64,000 nt of DNA from GCA-001856825 sp021797855 (GTDB lineage: Archaea > Thermoplasmatota > Thermoplasmata > Thermoplasmatales > GCA-001856825), in the NCBI GenBank assembly GCA_027345195.1, contig DAHWIJ010000033.1:62001-126000 (forward strand), in the 5' to 3' direction. Shown piece by piece: positions 16,735-25,102 of this stretch (position 1 is the first letter of the stretch; the number at the start of each line of letters is the position of its first letter). Below the pieces are notes generated by a model. That model worked only from the letters and a program-made list of their open reading frames with translations, was not told the origin of the DNA and did no database searches. A program made the position numbers and the translations under genes.

Positions 16735-17073
16735 TCAGGAGGTCTCCTTTTCCTTCTTCCTATCCTTAAGTATTGTATTCACTAATTCTCTATACTTAGG
16801 ATTAATGTAATAATAACTGAATCTCCAGACCTGCTTCTTTTTGAGCAAACCTACGTCGTACATTTTGCTAAGGTGTGTGGTTATCGTTGGCTGCGGCATT
16901 CCAAGTGCTGGTTGAAGTTCACAGGTACATACCTCTTCATATTCTGAGATAATCTCGAGAATAGCAATTCTAGCCTTATTTCCGGCTGCATTGATGATCC
17001 TGGAAATATCTTCGTATTCATCTATATCGACCTTTCTTATCTTCCTCGTGGTGCAGTACTCAATTTCCGTCAC
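16735..17073 (-). CDS. arsR: ArsR-family metalloregulator
   Basis: About 112 residues with a winged helix-turn-helix. The helix preceding the recognition helix carries CTCEL, the metalloid-sensing cysteine motif of ArsR (commonly CVCDL), and the recognition region is MPQPTITTHLSKMYDVGLL. An extra Cys near the N-terminus (EYCTT) may complete a three-sulfur site. The start is placed at GTG 17073, which overlaps the ACR3 stop as GTGA and is preceded by GGGGGGG-A with good spacing; the longer frame from 17145 would overlap ACR3 by 76 bases. It would repress this operon until As(III) or Sb(III) binds. Confidence 0.88.
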   Translation of the reverse strand: MTEIEYCTTRKIRKVDIDEYEDISRIINAAGNKARIAILEIISEYEEVCTCELQPALGMPQPTITTHLSKMYDVGLLKKKQVWRFSYYYINPKYRELVNTILKDRKKEKETS

Positions 17074-18125
17074 TTCTTCGTCCCCCCCACAGTACTTAGA
17101 CCCATTTTTGTAGTTATAACCACCTCTCTTCTTAACTGTATCCATACCAATAGGAGCATTAGGGGAATCTCCAAAAGGGGCCCTATGGCCGTAGTGATAC
17201 CCACGTAAGGATATGCTCCAAATGCCGCCAGAGCGATTGCAATGCTTACCTCGAAGTCCCTTGCAGATACCGTAAATCCTATTGCAGTTGCGTCAGGATA
17301 ATTGCGGCCTAGTTTTCTAGATAAGTAGTAACCAACATGGAACAGGACGAAGTAGAATGTGAGCATTACCACCCCAACCATCCATATTAGGGAAGGGGTG
17401 TCTACTATTCCGAATCCTTCTCCCCAGAATATAACCACTATCGTCAGTAGGAGTGCTGTAGTCTGTACGTTTCCTAGATACTTCAGGACTCTGGAATAAT
17501 TTCTTCTCCCGTACATGACTCTCCTGGTTGCTGTTCCCGCTATCATAGGAAGAACAAGATAGAAAAGAACGCTTTCAAGTATAAGAACTGGACTGACTAT
17601 TACGGATGTCCTGGCAAGAAGGTAGACGAGAAGAGGCGTTGTCAGTATCTGAATAATGGAATTCCACGCCACGAATGAAACCCCTAGGGGAAGATTTCCA
17701 CGCGCCAGATCAGTCCATACCATGACCATGGCTATACAGGGTGCTACCCCCAAGAGGATGATACCGACCAGCATCTGCGCCGCAATGGATGTGGTCAGCA
17801 CTCCCGCGCGAAGGAAAACAATATCTATGAAGAAGTATGCTATTCCCGCAACCAGGAATGGCGCTATCGCATAATTGAGAAAGACCATTAGCCCTACTGT
17901 CCTCACATCCTTCATGCTCTCCCTCATTTCTCCGAGCCTTACTTTGGTCATGGCGGGGTATATCATGAAGAATAGGCCAACTGGTATCCCGAAAGTTGCA
18001 ACTAACGAGCTTTCTGACCTGAATTTGAATCCCAGTGAGAGACCTGCAATTATGGCAATCACGACAAGGAACGGAAAGAGGAGAGTTCTTATTCCTATTC
18101 GCCTAGCTATGCTTCTTTCACTCAT
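17070..18125 (-). CDS. arsB/acr3: ACR3-type arsenite efflux permease
   Basis: About 351 residues with some ten transmembrane segments. Family landmarks are GLFFMIYPAMTKVR, the conserved LGVAPCIAMVMVW segment with the essential cysteine, VAWNSIIQI, and TVSARDFEVSIAIALAAFG. ACR3 proteins expel As(III) (and some Sb(III)) using the proton gradient. ATG 18125 (MSERSIARR) is preferred to the TTG four codons upstream. The gene precedes arsR in the operon, coupled by GTGA. No arsenate reductase gene is visible nearby. Confidence 0.93.
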   Translation of the reverse strand: MSERSIARRIGIRTLLFPFLVVIAIIAGLSLGFKFRSESSLVATFGIPVGLFFMIYPAMTKVRLGEMRESMKDVRTVGLMVFLNYAIAPFLVAGIAYFFIDIVFLRAGVLTTSIAAQMLVGIILLGVAPCIAMVMVWTDLARGNLPLGVSFVAWNSIIQILTTPLLVYLLARTSVIVSPVLILESVLFYLVLPMIAGTATRRVMYGRRNYSRVLKYLGNVQTTALLLTIVVIFWGEGFGIVDTPSLIWMVGVVMLTFYFVLFHVGYYLSRKLGRNYPDATAIGFTVSARDFEVSIAIALAAFGAYPYVGITTAIGPLLEIPLMLLLVWIQLRREVVITTKMGLSTVGGTKK

Positions 18126-18135
18126 TTTGAACCCC

Positions 18136-18148
18136 AATTACCGTAATT
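18136..18148 (-). promoter_or_regulatory. Palindrome between the predicted start of transcription and acr3: candidate ArsR operator
   Basis: AATTACCGTAATT is a palindrome with 6-bp arms and one central base, lying 10 bases before the acr3 ATG. The TATA-like element read on the minus strand (ggataatttacatg, about 18172-18185) would start transcription near 18150, so the palindrome sits just inside the transcribed region, a classic roadblock operator position. Confidence 0.4.
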
Positions 18149-18522
18149 TCGTAAAATCCAAACAAAGGAAACATGTAAATTATCCCTATCCTTTTCTTCT
18201 AAAGGTAACGTCATATGGTGCAGTAACAACCACTCCCGTTTCGACATTTTACTAATTTCACGGCCAACTTCCACTAGTCCGGATTGGTGGGTCATATTTA
18301 GGGATTACGATATGATAATATTATACTTGACCTTCAATTAGATTTGGCATTTGACCTTAATTCTCTCTCGCAATCCAAACGAAAATGCACCCCCAAACGC
18401 CGGTCTTGAATTTATAAACGTCCCTTTAACACCTAAAATGATTGTTCAACTGAGCATAATAGCTTCTTCTGCGAGATAAATCTTATTAACGGTACTTGAC
18501 TTTTAAATAAAGGTGTACGCGG
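18149..18522. other. Divergent intergenic region between acr3 and the GltD-like gene
   Basis: This stretch contains the acr3 TATA box (about 18172-18185) and, near 18477-18492, an AT-rich ataaatcttatta that could serve the GltD-like gene, along with the AAAGGTG ribosome-binding site at 18510-18516. No gene or RNA was recognised in the rest. Confidence 0.4.
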
Positions 18523-20019
18523 TTGAAATACGTCGACTACAAGAGAATCCCCATAAAGCACAGCGATCCAGAGGAGAGGGTAAGAACGCTGGATATGAGG
18601 ACCCTTGTACCTTATACGCTTGAGGAAGTAGTTGCAGAAAGTTCAAGGTGTCTTGGATGCGGACTATGCATTCAAGGCTGCCCCGCAAGGATAGACGTCC
18701 CCGGATATCAGATAGCGATGGCCAACGGAAACATAGAAGATGGCCTAAGGATAAACTTTGAGAAGCTCCCATTCGTAGAAGTCTGCGGAAATGTGTGCCC
18801 GCATCCATGCGAGGACTATTGCATTCTTGACGACAACAAGGGATCAATTGCAACACGCCACATCAAGAGATTCATATCGGAAAACATAGCTGACTATAGG
18901 GAGGTTCTGAAGGTAGATGTTCAGGACCTTGGTGGGCATCCTAACGTAGCAGTTGTCGGTGGGGGGCCCGCCGGACTCACGGTTGCCTTCTATCTCTCCA
19001 TAAATGGGATAAAAGTTGACGTATACGAAGCAACGGATAAGCCAGGAGGGGTCATGGTCCACGGCATCCCTGCCTTCAGGCTTCCCAGAGATATAATTGA
19101 GAAGGAAGCCAAACATATTCTGTCATACGGTTCGAGGATCTTCTACAAGACAAAAGTAGGTAAGGATATCCCCTTCGAGAAACTGATGACTGACTATTCG
19201 GCCGTATACCTAGCTGTGGGGAACTGGAAACCTACCAGAACGAGGATTGAGGGCGAATCTCTTGGCGGGGTATACCACGCCCTAGAGTTTCTTTATAGGG
19301 TGAACAGCGGGGAGAAGATTGATGTGGGAGAAAAGGTGGTTATAATCGGCGGAGGATTCACCGCCTACGATGCAGCCAGAATATCCCTAAGGCTAGGCGC
19401 AAAGAAGGTGGCTATGCTTTACAGGCGTTCGGAGATAGATAGACCTGGTTATCCTTCGAGTAATGCTGACGAAGAACTAGAAGAGGCGAAGGAAGAGAAT
19501 GTTCTGTTTGAGTGGGAGGCTAGTCCATTCGAATATACTGGACGGGATGGAAGGGTAAATGGCCTCAAATACTGGAAGAATCAAATGGTTGACACTGGAA
19601 AAGGGAGGAGGCAGCCCGTGCCGATCAAAGACAGAGAGTACTTCCTAGAGGCCGACACAATCATTGAAGCAACTGGGCAGAGGGAGGACCTTTCATTTAT
19701 ACCGCAGGAGATAATGGACAAGCTTAAGACAGCGCCAAATGGAGACCTGCTCGTCAACCAATACAATATGACAAGTTATCCTGGAATCTTCGCAGGCGGG
19801 GATATAACAAACAAGAGGAAGGATATCATAAGCGGTGTGGCAGATTCTGGGAGAGCAAGCATGGGCATACTAATCTACTTGAAAGAACTGGGAAAGATCA
19901 AGAGAGTCCCACAGAGGCTTACCAACTACGAGGGTGGGCCTTACTCAACCACTTATTACGAGATGCTAGAGAAAGAGGTGGAGTCGATATTACCTGACTC
20001 ACCTGAAGTGAAAAACTGA
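18523..20019 (+). CDS. gltD: NADPH-dependent glutamate synthase small-subunit-like flavoprotein
   Basis: 498-residue iron-sulfur flavoprotein. The N-terminal double-cluster domain has CLGCGLCIQGCP (near residues 44-55) and CGNVCPHPCEDYC (near 88-100). FAD binding is at GGGPAGLTVAF (near 145), NAD(P)H binding at GGGFTAYDAARISLRLGAKK (near 277), and the closing FAD motif is GIFAGGDITN. Such proteins pass electrons between NAD(P)H and a partner, as GltD does for glutamate synthase, or act as sulfide dehydrogenase/NfnB-like subunits. No large subunit lies next to it, so the partner is open. TTG 18523 is supported by AAAGGTG six bases upstream. Confidence 0.88.
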   Translation: MKYVDYKRIPIKHSDPEERVRTLDMRTLVPYTLEEVVAESSRCLGCGLCIQGCPARIDVPGYQIAMANGNIEDGLRINFEKLPFVEVCGNVCPHPCEDYCILDDNKGSIATRHIKRFISENIADYREVLKVDVQDLGGHPNVAVVGGGPAGLTVAFYLSINGIKVDVYEATDKPGGVMVHGIPAFRLPRDIIEKEAKHILSYGSRIFYKTKVGKDIPFEKLMTDYSAVYLAVGNWKPTRTRIEGESLGGVYHALEFLYRVNSGEKIDVGEKVVIIGGGFTAYDAARISLRLGAKKVAMLYRRSEIDRPGYPSSNADEELEEAKEENVLFEWEASPFEYTGRDGRVNGLKYWKNQMVDTGKGRRQPVPIKDREYFLEADTIIEATGQREDLSFIPQEIMDKLKTAPNGDLLVNQYNMTSYPGIFAGGDITNKRKDIISGVADSGRASMGILIYLKELGKIKRVPQRLTNYEGGPYSTTYYEMLEKEVESILPDSPEVKN

Positions 20020-20126
20020 CTTAGACCGGTTAGTCTTGATAGAAAAGTAGGCCCATTTTCCGAACCCATTTTATATCTCCTAACTGCAATTAACTTATGA
20101 AAAAAATTGAGGCTGCACAGCAGGAG

Positions 20127-21566
20127 TCAATGAATATTTACCATAAACCGTAGATCCATGGCAGAAATGAGGCTCTTCTGCGTTGACAGCCACATGAACG
20201 GGAGCATGATAATCCACAATACGACTGATAGTTCCGCCTGCTGGGAGATAGCCCAGAAGCTCCATATCGGCCTTTGCGCTGAGAAAATGAGGTAGTAAAA
20301 TATTATCGGCAAGATGCCAACAGATACTGCAAATGCCTCCAGCATTGAAGCTCCAATCACTGCTGGAGAAGAAAAGTAGACCACGGAAATCATAAGACCA
20401 GCGGTAAAGGCTGAATAAGACATCGTTGAGAACCAGAGGGGACTATTCACCGCAATAATGGTCAAGCCAGGGATGAACCATATTACAACAAGGAGGACAG
20501 ACGTGAGGAGGAGCAGCACTGCAATGTATTTCCTTACTGTCCTTTTGGGGAAAAGGGAGTGAATAAGGTAGTAAGTAAGAAAGCCGTCCAGTATCATCAC
20601 CATTGATGTCCCGAAAAGGAAGACTGGAGAGCTTTGAAGGCTGAATAATACCCCCACCACCACCAGCACCTGAGATGCCACTATGAGAATCTCAATCCAA
20701 ATCAACTTTCCAAGTCTGCCCATTGAGAGGAAACCCGGCATCCTCGGAAGGCGCTTAATTTCGTAATATCTGACTACCATTATGTAAGTCAGCACAAGGA
20801 GTATTGCGCTCAAAACGAAGAAGGGGATGAGAAGGATATTGAATATCAGCATAGTTGCAGCCGGAAATATACCAATCGCGCTTTCACACTGGCAGCCCAG
20901 AGCACTTATTGCGCCGTACCCAGAAGTCACCAATCCTCCCTTCCTCTTTGCGAGGAGTTTTATAATGCGATGATAGTTTTCGACAAGCAGAGAGGAAATA
21001 AAGAAGTATAGGAGGAATTCGAACGGTCCCGTAATGAAGTCTATATACCTTGTGCTTATGAAAAGTCCGAAATACTCGGTTATAGGAACGGGAAGGCCAA
21101 TGGTCATCATCCTGTCAGATAACAGTTCTATGGTCAACGGGGCAGGGACCTGTTGGGTCGTGAGGAGCATAACCTTGCCTATGATTGTCATGAACGCCAG
21201 TACCACCCCCAGCGACACTCCCTTTGTGATTTTGCTTGTAGTGTTTAACGTTCCGAGAGCGAGGACACCGGAAATTATGGAGGGTATCAGGAGCAGTGCA
21301 GTGATTATATTCCCCGCAAGAGCAACCAACCCTGTTATGTAGATAATTACGTAGAGGACAGAATAGAATGATGCCCCGTCCCTCTTGATTAATATCGGCA
21401 CGATCAGGAATAGATTGAAAACAATCGACGAAACTACGAACAGCATGGTGGAATCTGTGGGTGTGAATATCAACCCTTCAGCGAACCCATATATTAAGTA
21501 AATATCAAGAAAAATAATTGTAAGAGTAATGAAAAGATTCCTAGGTGTGTTAAACTTCCTACTCAT
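20127..21566 (-). CDS. Polytopic membrane protein encoded with cytochrome b and Rieske
   Basis: 479 residues with roughly a dozen hydrophobic segments and almost no soluble domain; I do not recognise the family. A central cytoplasmic-looking loop (RIIKLLAKRKGGL) precedes SALGCQCESAIGIFPA, whose CQC pair followed by Glu is striking in a membrane protein with few cysteines. Its ATG overlaps the cytochrome b stop by eight bases, so the two are translationally coupled and it is probably an assembly factor or an extra subunit of the same complex. There are no heme-type His pairs like those of cytochrome b. Confidence 0.75.
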   Translation of the reverse strand: MSRKFNTPRNLFITLTIIFLDIYLIYGFAEGLIFTPTDSTMLFVVSSIVFNLFLIVPILIKRDGASFYSVLYVIIYITGLVALAGNIITALLLIPSIISGVLALGTLNTTSKITKGVSLGVVLAFMTIIGKVMLLTTQQVPAPLTIELLSDRMMTIGLPVPITEYFGLFISTRYIDFITGPFEFLLYFFISSLLVENYHRIIKLLAKRKGGLVTSGYGAISALGCQCESAIGIFPAATMLIFNILLIPFFVLSAILLVLTYIMVVRYYEIKRLPRMPGFLSMGRLGKLIWIEILIVASQVLVVVGVLFSLQSSPVFLFGTSMVMILDGFLTYYLIHSLFPKRTVRKYIAVLLLLTSVLLVVIWFIPGLTIIAVNSPLWFSTMSYSAFTAGLMISVVYFSSPAVIGASMLEAFAVSVGILPIIFYYLIFSAQRPIWSFWAISQQAELSVVLWIIMLPFMWLSTQKSLISAMDLRFMVNIH

Positions 21567-23157
21567 TGTATTCGTGAGACCTGTAAATGGCTATGTAAGC
21601 GGATGCAATAAGGAATAGCAACCCCATTCCTATGCCGTAAAGGGACTGGTTCAGTGTTGTTGTGGGAGGGATTATTGAGATCATGGATACTATGGCAATT
21701 GCAAGGAATCCGTAGATTCCACCGAATATTACATACCCCTTTCCTGAAAGCCTTTTAGGTTCCTCAGATTTCCTTATTCCGTATATCGTTCCGTAGAGGG
21801 TTGTTATTGATACCCCTAGAACAGCGAGCAAGAATATCGCTGCAGTTGTGTAGAATATGGCTCCGATCCGGACTGCTGCATAAATGGTGAGACCGGTCAG
21901 AACTGATACGAATCCGCTGAAAGATATCATAACGTAGATCTTCCACGCATTAGTAGCCCGCACCTTTCCTGATTCTATCTTTTTAGAGATGAAGTAGACC
22001 AACGGAATAATTACTGCCAGAGGTACAACGAAAAAGAGAAGACCAACGACGTTGCTCACCGGAACCCCTGGGGAAGTTGCACCCCAAACTGAAAGCCCGA
22101 CTAGATAGAGTATCCCTATGATACCTGTTGAAATCATTAATGGTCTCTTTGTGGCCTTCAAGGTGCTTGACCTGTCGATGTATGGGATGAGAAGGAGATA
22201 GATTAGGGGAAGACCTGTAAACAGCACGGTGGCCCAGAATGGGCCGATAGTAGCGGAAATGCCGAAGTCCAGTTCTTTGTAGATGAATAGAAGGAACCAG
22301 GGAGGATAAGGTGGGACCTGTGAGGCCAGAGGGCTCGTAGCTGAGACCTGAGGGAAGGGGGAGAACAGTGCGGGAACGCTAGGAAGAGCGCCGAGGATGG
22401 AAGGTATGAGAAAGATGAGAGAAAGGGTGAACAAGCCTATTTGTGTCATGTAGAGGAGGTTGTAGGGGTACCAGGGTTTGTAAGTTTCGTCCTCCTTATC
22501 TATTGCAGGAACTTCATAACCTACCTTGTTTGGTTCTGGCATGATCGTGTTGTATTCAGCAAGGAAGAAGTGTACCGCAAAGGTGATACCGATTAGTGCC
22601 GCAATGATGATGTGCCATCCCTCAAAGCGCGTGAAGAGTGATATGTCCGTGCCGTTTCCGAGGAATATGGACCTTAGATATGAGCCAATAACTGGAAAGC
22701 CGCTTGCGATTCCCCTGGCCACGTCAGTTGCATCCGATGAGAGAACATCGCCAGTCAGCGAGTAACCGAAATAGGAAACTGCCACTGTCAGTACCAGAAG
22801 AACTATTCCAGTTAACCACTGCATTTCCCTTGGCTTCTTGTAGGCTCCTACAAACAAGTTCCTGAGGAGGTGGATGTATACCAGTGCGATCATTATGTAC
22901 GCGCCGTACAGGTGTGTTGTGAGAATTACAGAACCGTAAGCTAAGTTCAGTACACCTTCTGTGCTTGTGTAGGCATTAGAGGGCTGATAGTAGAGGAAGA
23001 GGATTAGCCCTGTTATGGCCTCGTAGAAGAAGGCGATCATGACCATCGCGCCTGTCCAGTACCATAATCCGCCTCTCTTTCTCATGTAGTCTGGCACTTT
23101 CCTTGGAAGAGGCTGCGGATCGTTCATCACCTGTTCAAGGATACCTCTATTTGTCAT
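21559..23157 (-). CDS. Cytochrome b of a Rieske/cytochrome b complex
   Basis: 532-residue membrane protein. The N-terminal b6-type four-helix core carries two His pairs for the two b hemes: TTHLYG...VYIHLL and EGWHII...AVHFFL, each with 13-14 residues between the histidines. The quinol-site loop normally PEWY reads PPWF (in YPPYPPWFLLF). A long C-terminal part adds further helices to about 12 in all. The protein would oxidise quinol and pass electrons to the Rieske protein encoded four bases upstream. The next gene overlaps its stop by eight bases. Confidence 0.92.
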   Translation of the reverse strand: MTNRGILEQVMNDPQPLPRKVPDYMRKRGGLWYWTGAMVMIAFFYEAITGLILFLYYQPSNAYTSTEGVLNLAYGSVILTTHLYGAYIMIALVYIHLLRNLFVGAYKKPREMQWLTGIVLLVLTVAVSYFGYSLTGDVLSSDATDVARGIASGFPVIGSYLRSIFLGNGTDISLFTRFEGWHIIIAALIGITFAVHFFLAEYNTIMPEPNKVGYEVPAIDKEDETYKPWYPYNLLYMTQIGLFTLSLIFLIPSILGALPSVPALFSPFPQVSATSPLASQVPPYPPWFLLFIYKELDFGISATIGPFWATVLFTGLPLIYLLLIPYIDRSSTLKATKRPLMISTGIIGILYLVGLSVWGATSPGVPVSNVVGLLFFVVPLAVIIPLVYFISKKIESGKVRATNAWKIYVMISFSGFVSVLTGLTIYAAVRIGAIFYTTAAIFLLAVLGVSITTLYGTIYGIRKSEEPKRLSGKGYVIFGGIYGFLAIAIVSMISIIPPTTTLNQSLYGIGMGLLFLIASAYIAIYRSHEYNE

Positions 23158-23161
23158 CAGT

Positions 23162-23866
23162 TCACACTCCTAGAGTAGTCACGGTGGTGCCTGCGGAAGA
23201 TATAGGGTTTCCTCCTGAAAGATCGGAGGAACGGCCGTATATGGTCGGACCCACCAGCATCGTTGCGGAATAGGTGTCGTTGGTCTGGTCGTAAGAAAGA
23301 ACAATCCCTGGCAATGGTGCCTTCGTCGGACCAGTTACTACGCTGAAGCCTTTGTAAGGGTCGTATGTACTGCCGTGACAGTCGCAGTGAATCTTCCCAG
23401 GGAAGTCCGTGGCCGAGGGTGGATGGAATCTCAGTTCTGGAGGAATACACCCCAGATGCTGGCAGATGGCAGAAGATGAGACAACAGAACCGTACGGACC
23501 CACTCCCGCAGGGGACTGGTATTTTCCCCCAGTTGCAGGTATATCGACTGTCGTGGACTCAATCTTAACGTCATTGTTCGTGGAATCGCCAAGCCTGAGC
23601 AGGAAGTTAGGCTCGTTCTGAAGCGGGTAATCAAAAGTCACCACAGACGGATTGTTGACCGTCAGATCGGATGTATGAACCGGGTTCCCGTTAGGGAGCA
23701 GGAGAAGAAGGGTGGGAAAAGATGATTCCACATTTGAGGTGGGTGGAATGACATACTGAACGACGCTTCGCAGTGTTCCGGCAAGCCCAGCTCCTATTAT
23801 CATCACTCCTACAACCTTAAGGAACTTTCTCCTCTGCTCGTCTATGGGTTTTTCGTCTTCAGGCAA
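23162..23866 (-). CDS. Rieske iron-sulfur protein
   Basis: 234 residues. The N-terminus holds a twin-arginine-type signal (RRKFLKVVGVMIIGAG), suggesting Tat export with the cluster domain outside and the anchor retained. The [2Fe-2S] ligands are in CQHLGC and CDCHGS, near residues 136-141 and 158-163. It accepts electrons from quinol at cytochrome b. The start is TTG 23866, ten bases after the cupredoxin stop, with AAGGGGA between. It is the second gene of a four-gene operon. Confidence 0.94.
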   Translation of the reverse strand: MPEDEKPIDEQRRKFLKVVGVMIIGAGLAGTLRSVVQYVIPPTSNVESSFPTLLLLLPNGNPVHTSDLTVNNPSVVTFDYPLQNEPNFLLRLGDSTNNDVKIESTTVDIPATGGKYQSPAGVGPYGSVVSSSAICQHLGCIPPELRFHPPSATDFPGKIHCDCHGSTYDPYKGFSVVTGPTKAPLPGIVLSYDQTNDTYSATMLVGPTIYGRSSDLSGGNPISSAGTTVTTLGV

Positions 23867-23876
23867 GTGTATCCCC

Positions 23877-24626
23877 TTATGAAACGACCTGCACTACTCC
23901 GGTCATCCAACCTGCTGTCGCCATGGCCCCTCCCCATCCGTTCAGTTCGTCACCGCAAGGAACGAAACACTGCCAGGTATATGACCCCGTATTGTTCAGA
24001 TAGAACTGAGTGACAGTAATAGACCCACCAGAAGGATTTGTTCCAGCGAATGTCGGCACGTTAAGCAGTATCTGGCCGTTCTGGATTATTGTGAAGGTAT
24101 GCGTGACCTCCCATCCACCAGATGCCCCTCCCGTCCAGGGGAGGGCAGAGACTGCCCATCCCGATCCTTTCAGTATCGTGATGTTGTCTGAGGAGTTCCC
24201 GGATAACGTTGCGTTTATATATTGTGCAGTTCCGTTGTAAACATATTCAACATTGCCTACCGTTCCTATTACCTTTGCGTATGTAGAGTTGTTAGAAGTT
24301 CCATTTTGTCCTATGATAGGAGTGATGCCAGAATCGTAATCTATGATCGTGAGGGTGATAAGTTTGTGAGCAGGCAATTTTATCAGTGCAGATGATGCCA
24401 ACTGACCGTTAGGTTCAACTACGAAGAAAGCAGGCTGTCTGTGATGGATTGTTGAATTATTGAACCAATTGTTGGGTGCTATTACCAAGGTCAGGGATGT
24501 CTGGGCTTGCTGCGTAGTTGAGCTGTGACTGGCAGAGACTGCTTCATAATAGGCAACGCCAATTCCCAATCCGCCAACAATTACGATGGCGGAAATTATC
24601 GCATAGAACGTTTTTTCAGATAGCAT
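23877..24626 (-). CDS. Membrane-anchored cupredoxin-like electron carrier, first gene of the Rieske/cytochrome b operon
   Basis: 249 residues: anchor SEKTFYAIISAIVIVGG, a linker rich in Ser, Thr and Asn, and a cupredoxin-type domain. The C-terminus reads WQCFVPCG, WGGAM and GWMTG, with an earlier VTHTFTI supplying a His. The spacing C-x3-C-x10-M matches its paralogue at 4044-4703 exactly. Its place ahead of the Rieske gene suggests it takes electrons from that protein and hands them to a terminal oxidase, replacing cytochrome c. A TATA-like catttatacc lies about 27 bases before the ATG. The metal site (blue copper versus CuA-like) cannot be decided from sequence. Confidence 0.78.
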   Translation of the reverse strand: MLSEKTFYAIISAIVIVGGLGIGVAYYEAVSASHSSTTQQAQTSLTLVIAPNNWFNNSTIHHRQPAFFVVEPNGQLASSALIKLPAHKLITLTIIDYDSGITPIIGQNGTSNNSTYAKVIGTVGNVEYVYNGTAQYINATLSGNSSDNITILKGSGWAVSALPWTGGASGGWEVTHTFTIIQNGQILLNVPTFAGTNPSGGSITVTQFYLNNTGSYTWQCFVPCGDELNGWGGAMATAGWMTGVVQVVS

Positions 24627-25102
24627 TTAAACCTCATTTATGAGATGGGTATAAATGTTGTTTATGTTTTAGTGTAATTAATAAAGTTAGGCTCATTTTT
24701 GCAATATTCCTAAAACAAATTTAGGTATGATGCAATAACAGAAAATAAACAAGTCTCAGTATAACTCTTTCATTACGCCTATTTACTTAATGATAAATGT
24801 TCAGACACCCAAGGCAGGTAATATTCTTTGGCTCAACCCTTCCACTCTGCAGACGATATTTACCAAGCTCATAGATAATTAGGAATCCGGTGGTATCGCC
24901 AAATTATTTATTCTTAGCTGAAAGCCTATTCATAATTAATGGGTCTACAACAGTTATTTACATCTTCAAATGTCACGATTCTTAGTGGAATCATCTTCAA
25001 TAGAGTCTGTTTAGATGGTTCATCGGAATATGGGACCGTCACGGATTTCATCTTCCCTAAATCATGGAAATTCATTTATTCGCCTAAATCTATAGAGCTT
25101 AT
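24627..25102. other. AT-rich divergent intergenic region
   Basis: 476 bases between the respiratory operon and the APC permease. It holds the TATA-like boxes of both: catttatacc read on the minus strand near 24649-24658, and catttattcg near 25072-25081 about 26 bases before the permease ATG. No ORF or RNA was recognised in the middle. Confidence 0.45.

Noticed and set aside
17074..17145. Longer ArsR N-terminus from an ATG at 17145
   Set aside because: It would overlap ACR3 by 76 bases; GTG 17073 with a strong ribosome-binding site and GTGA coupling is better.
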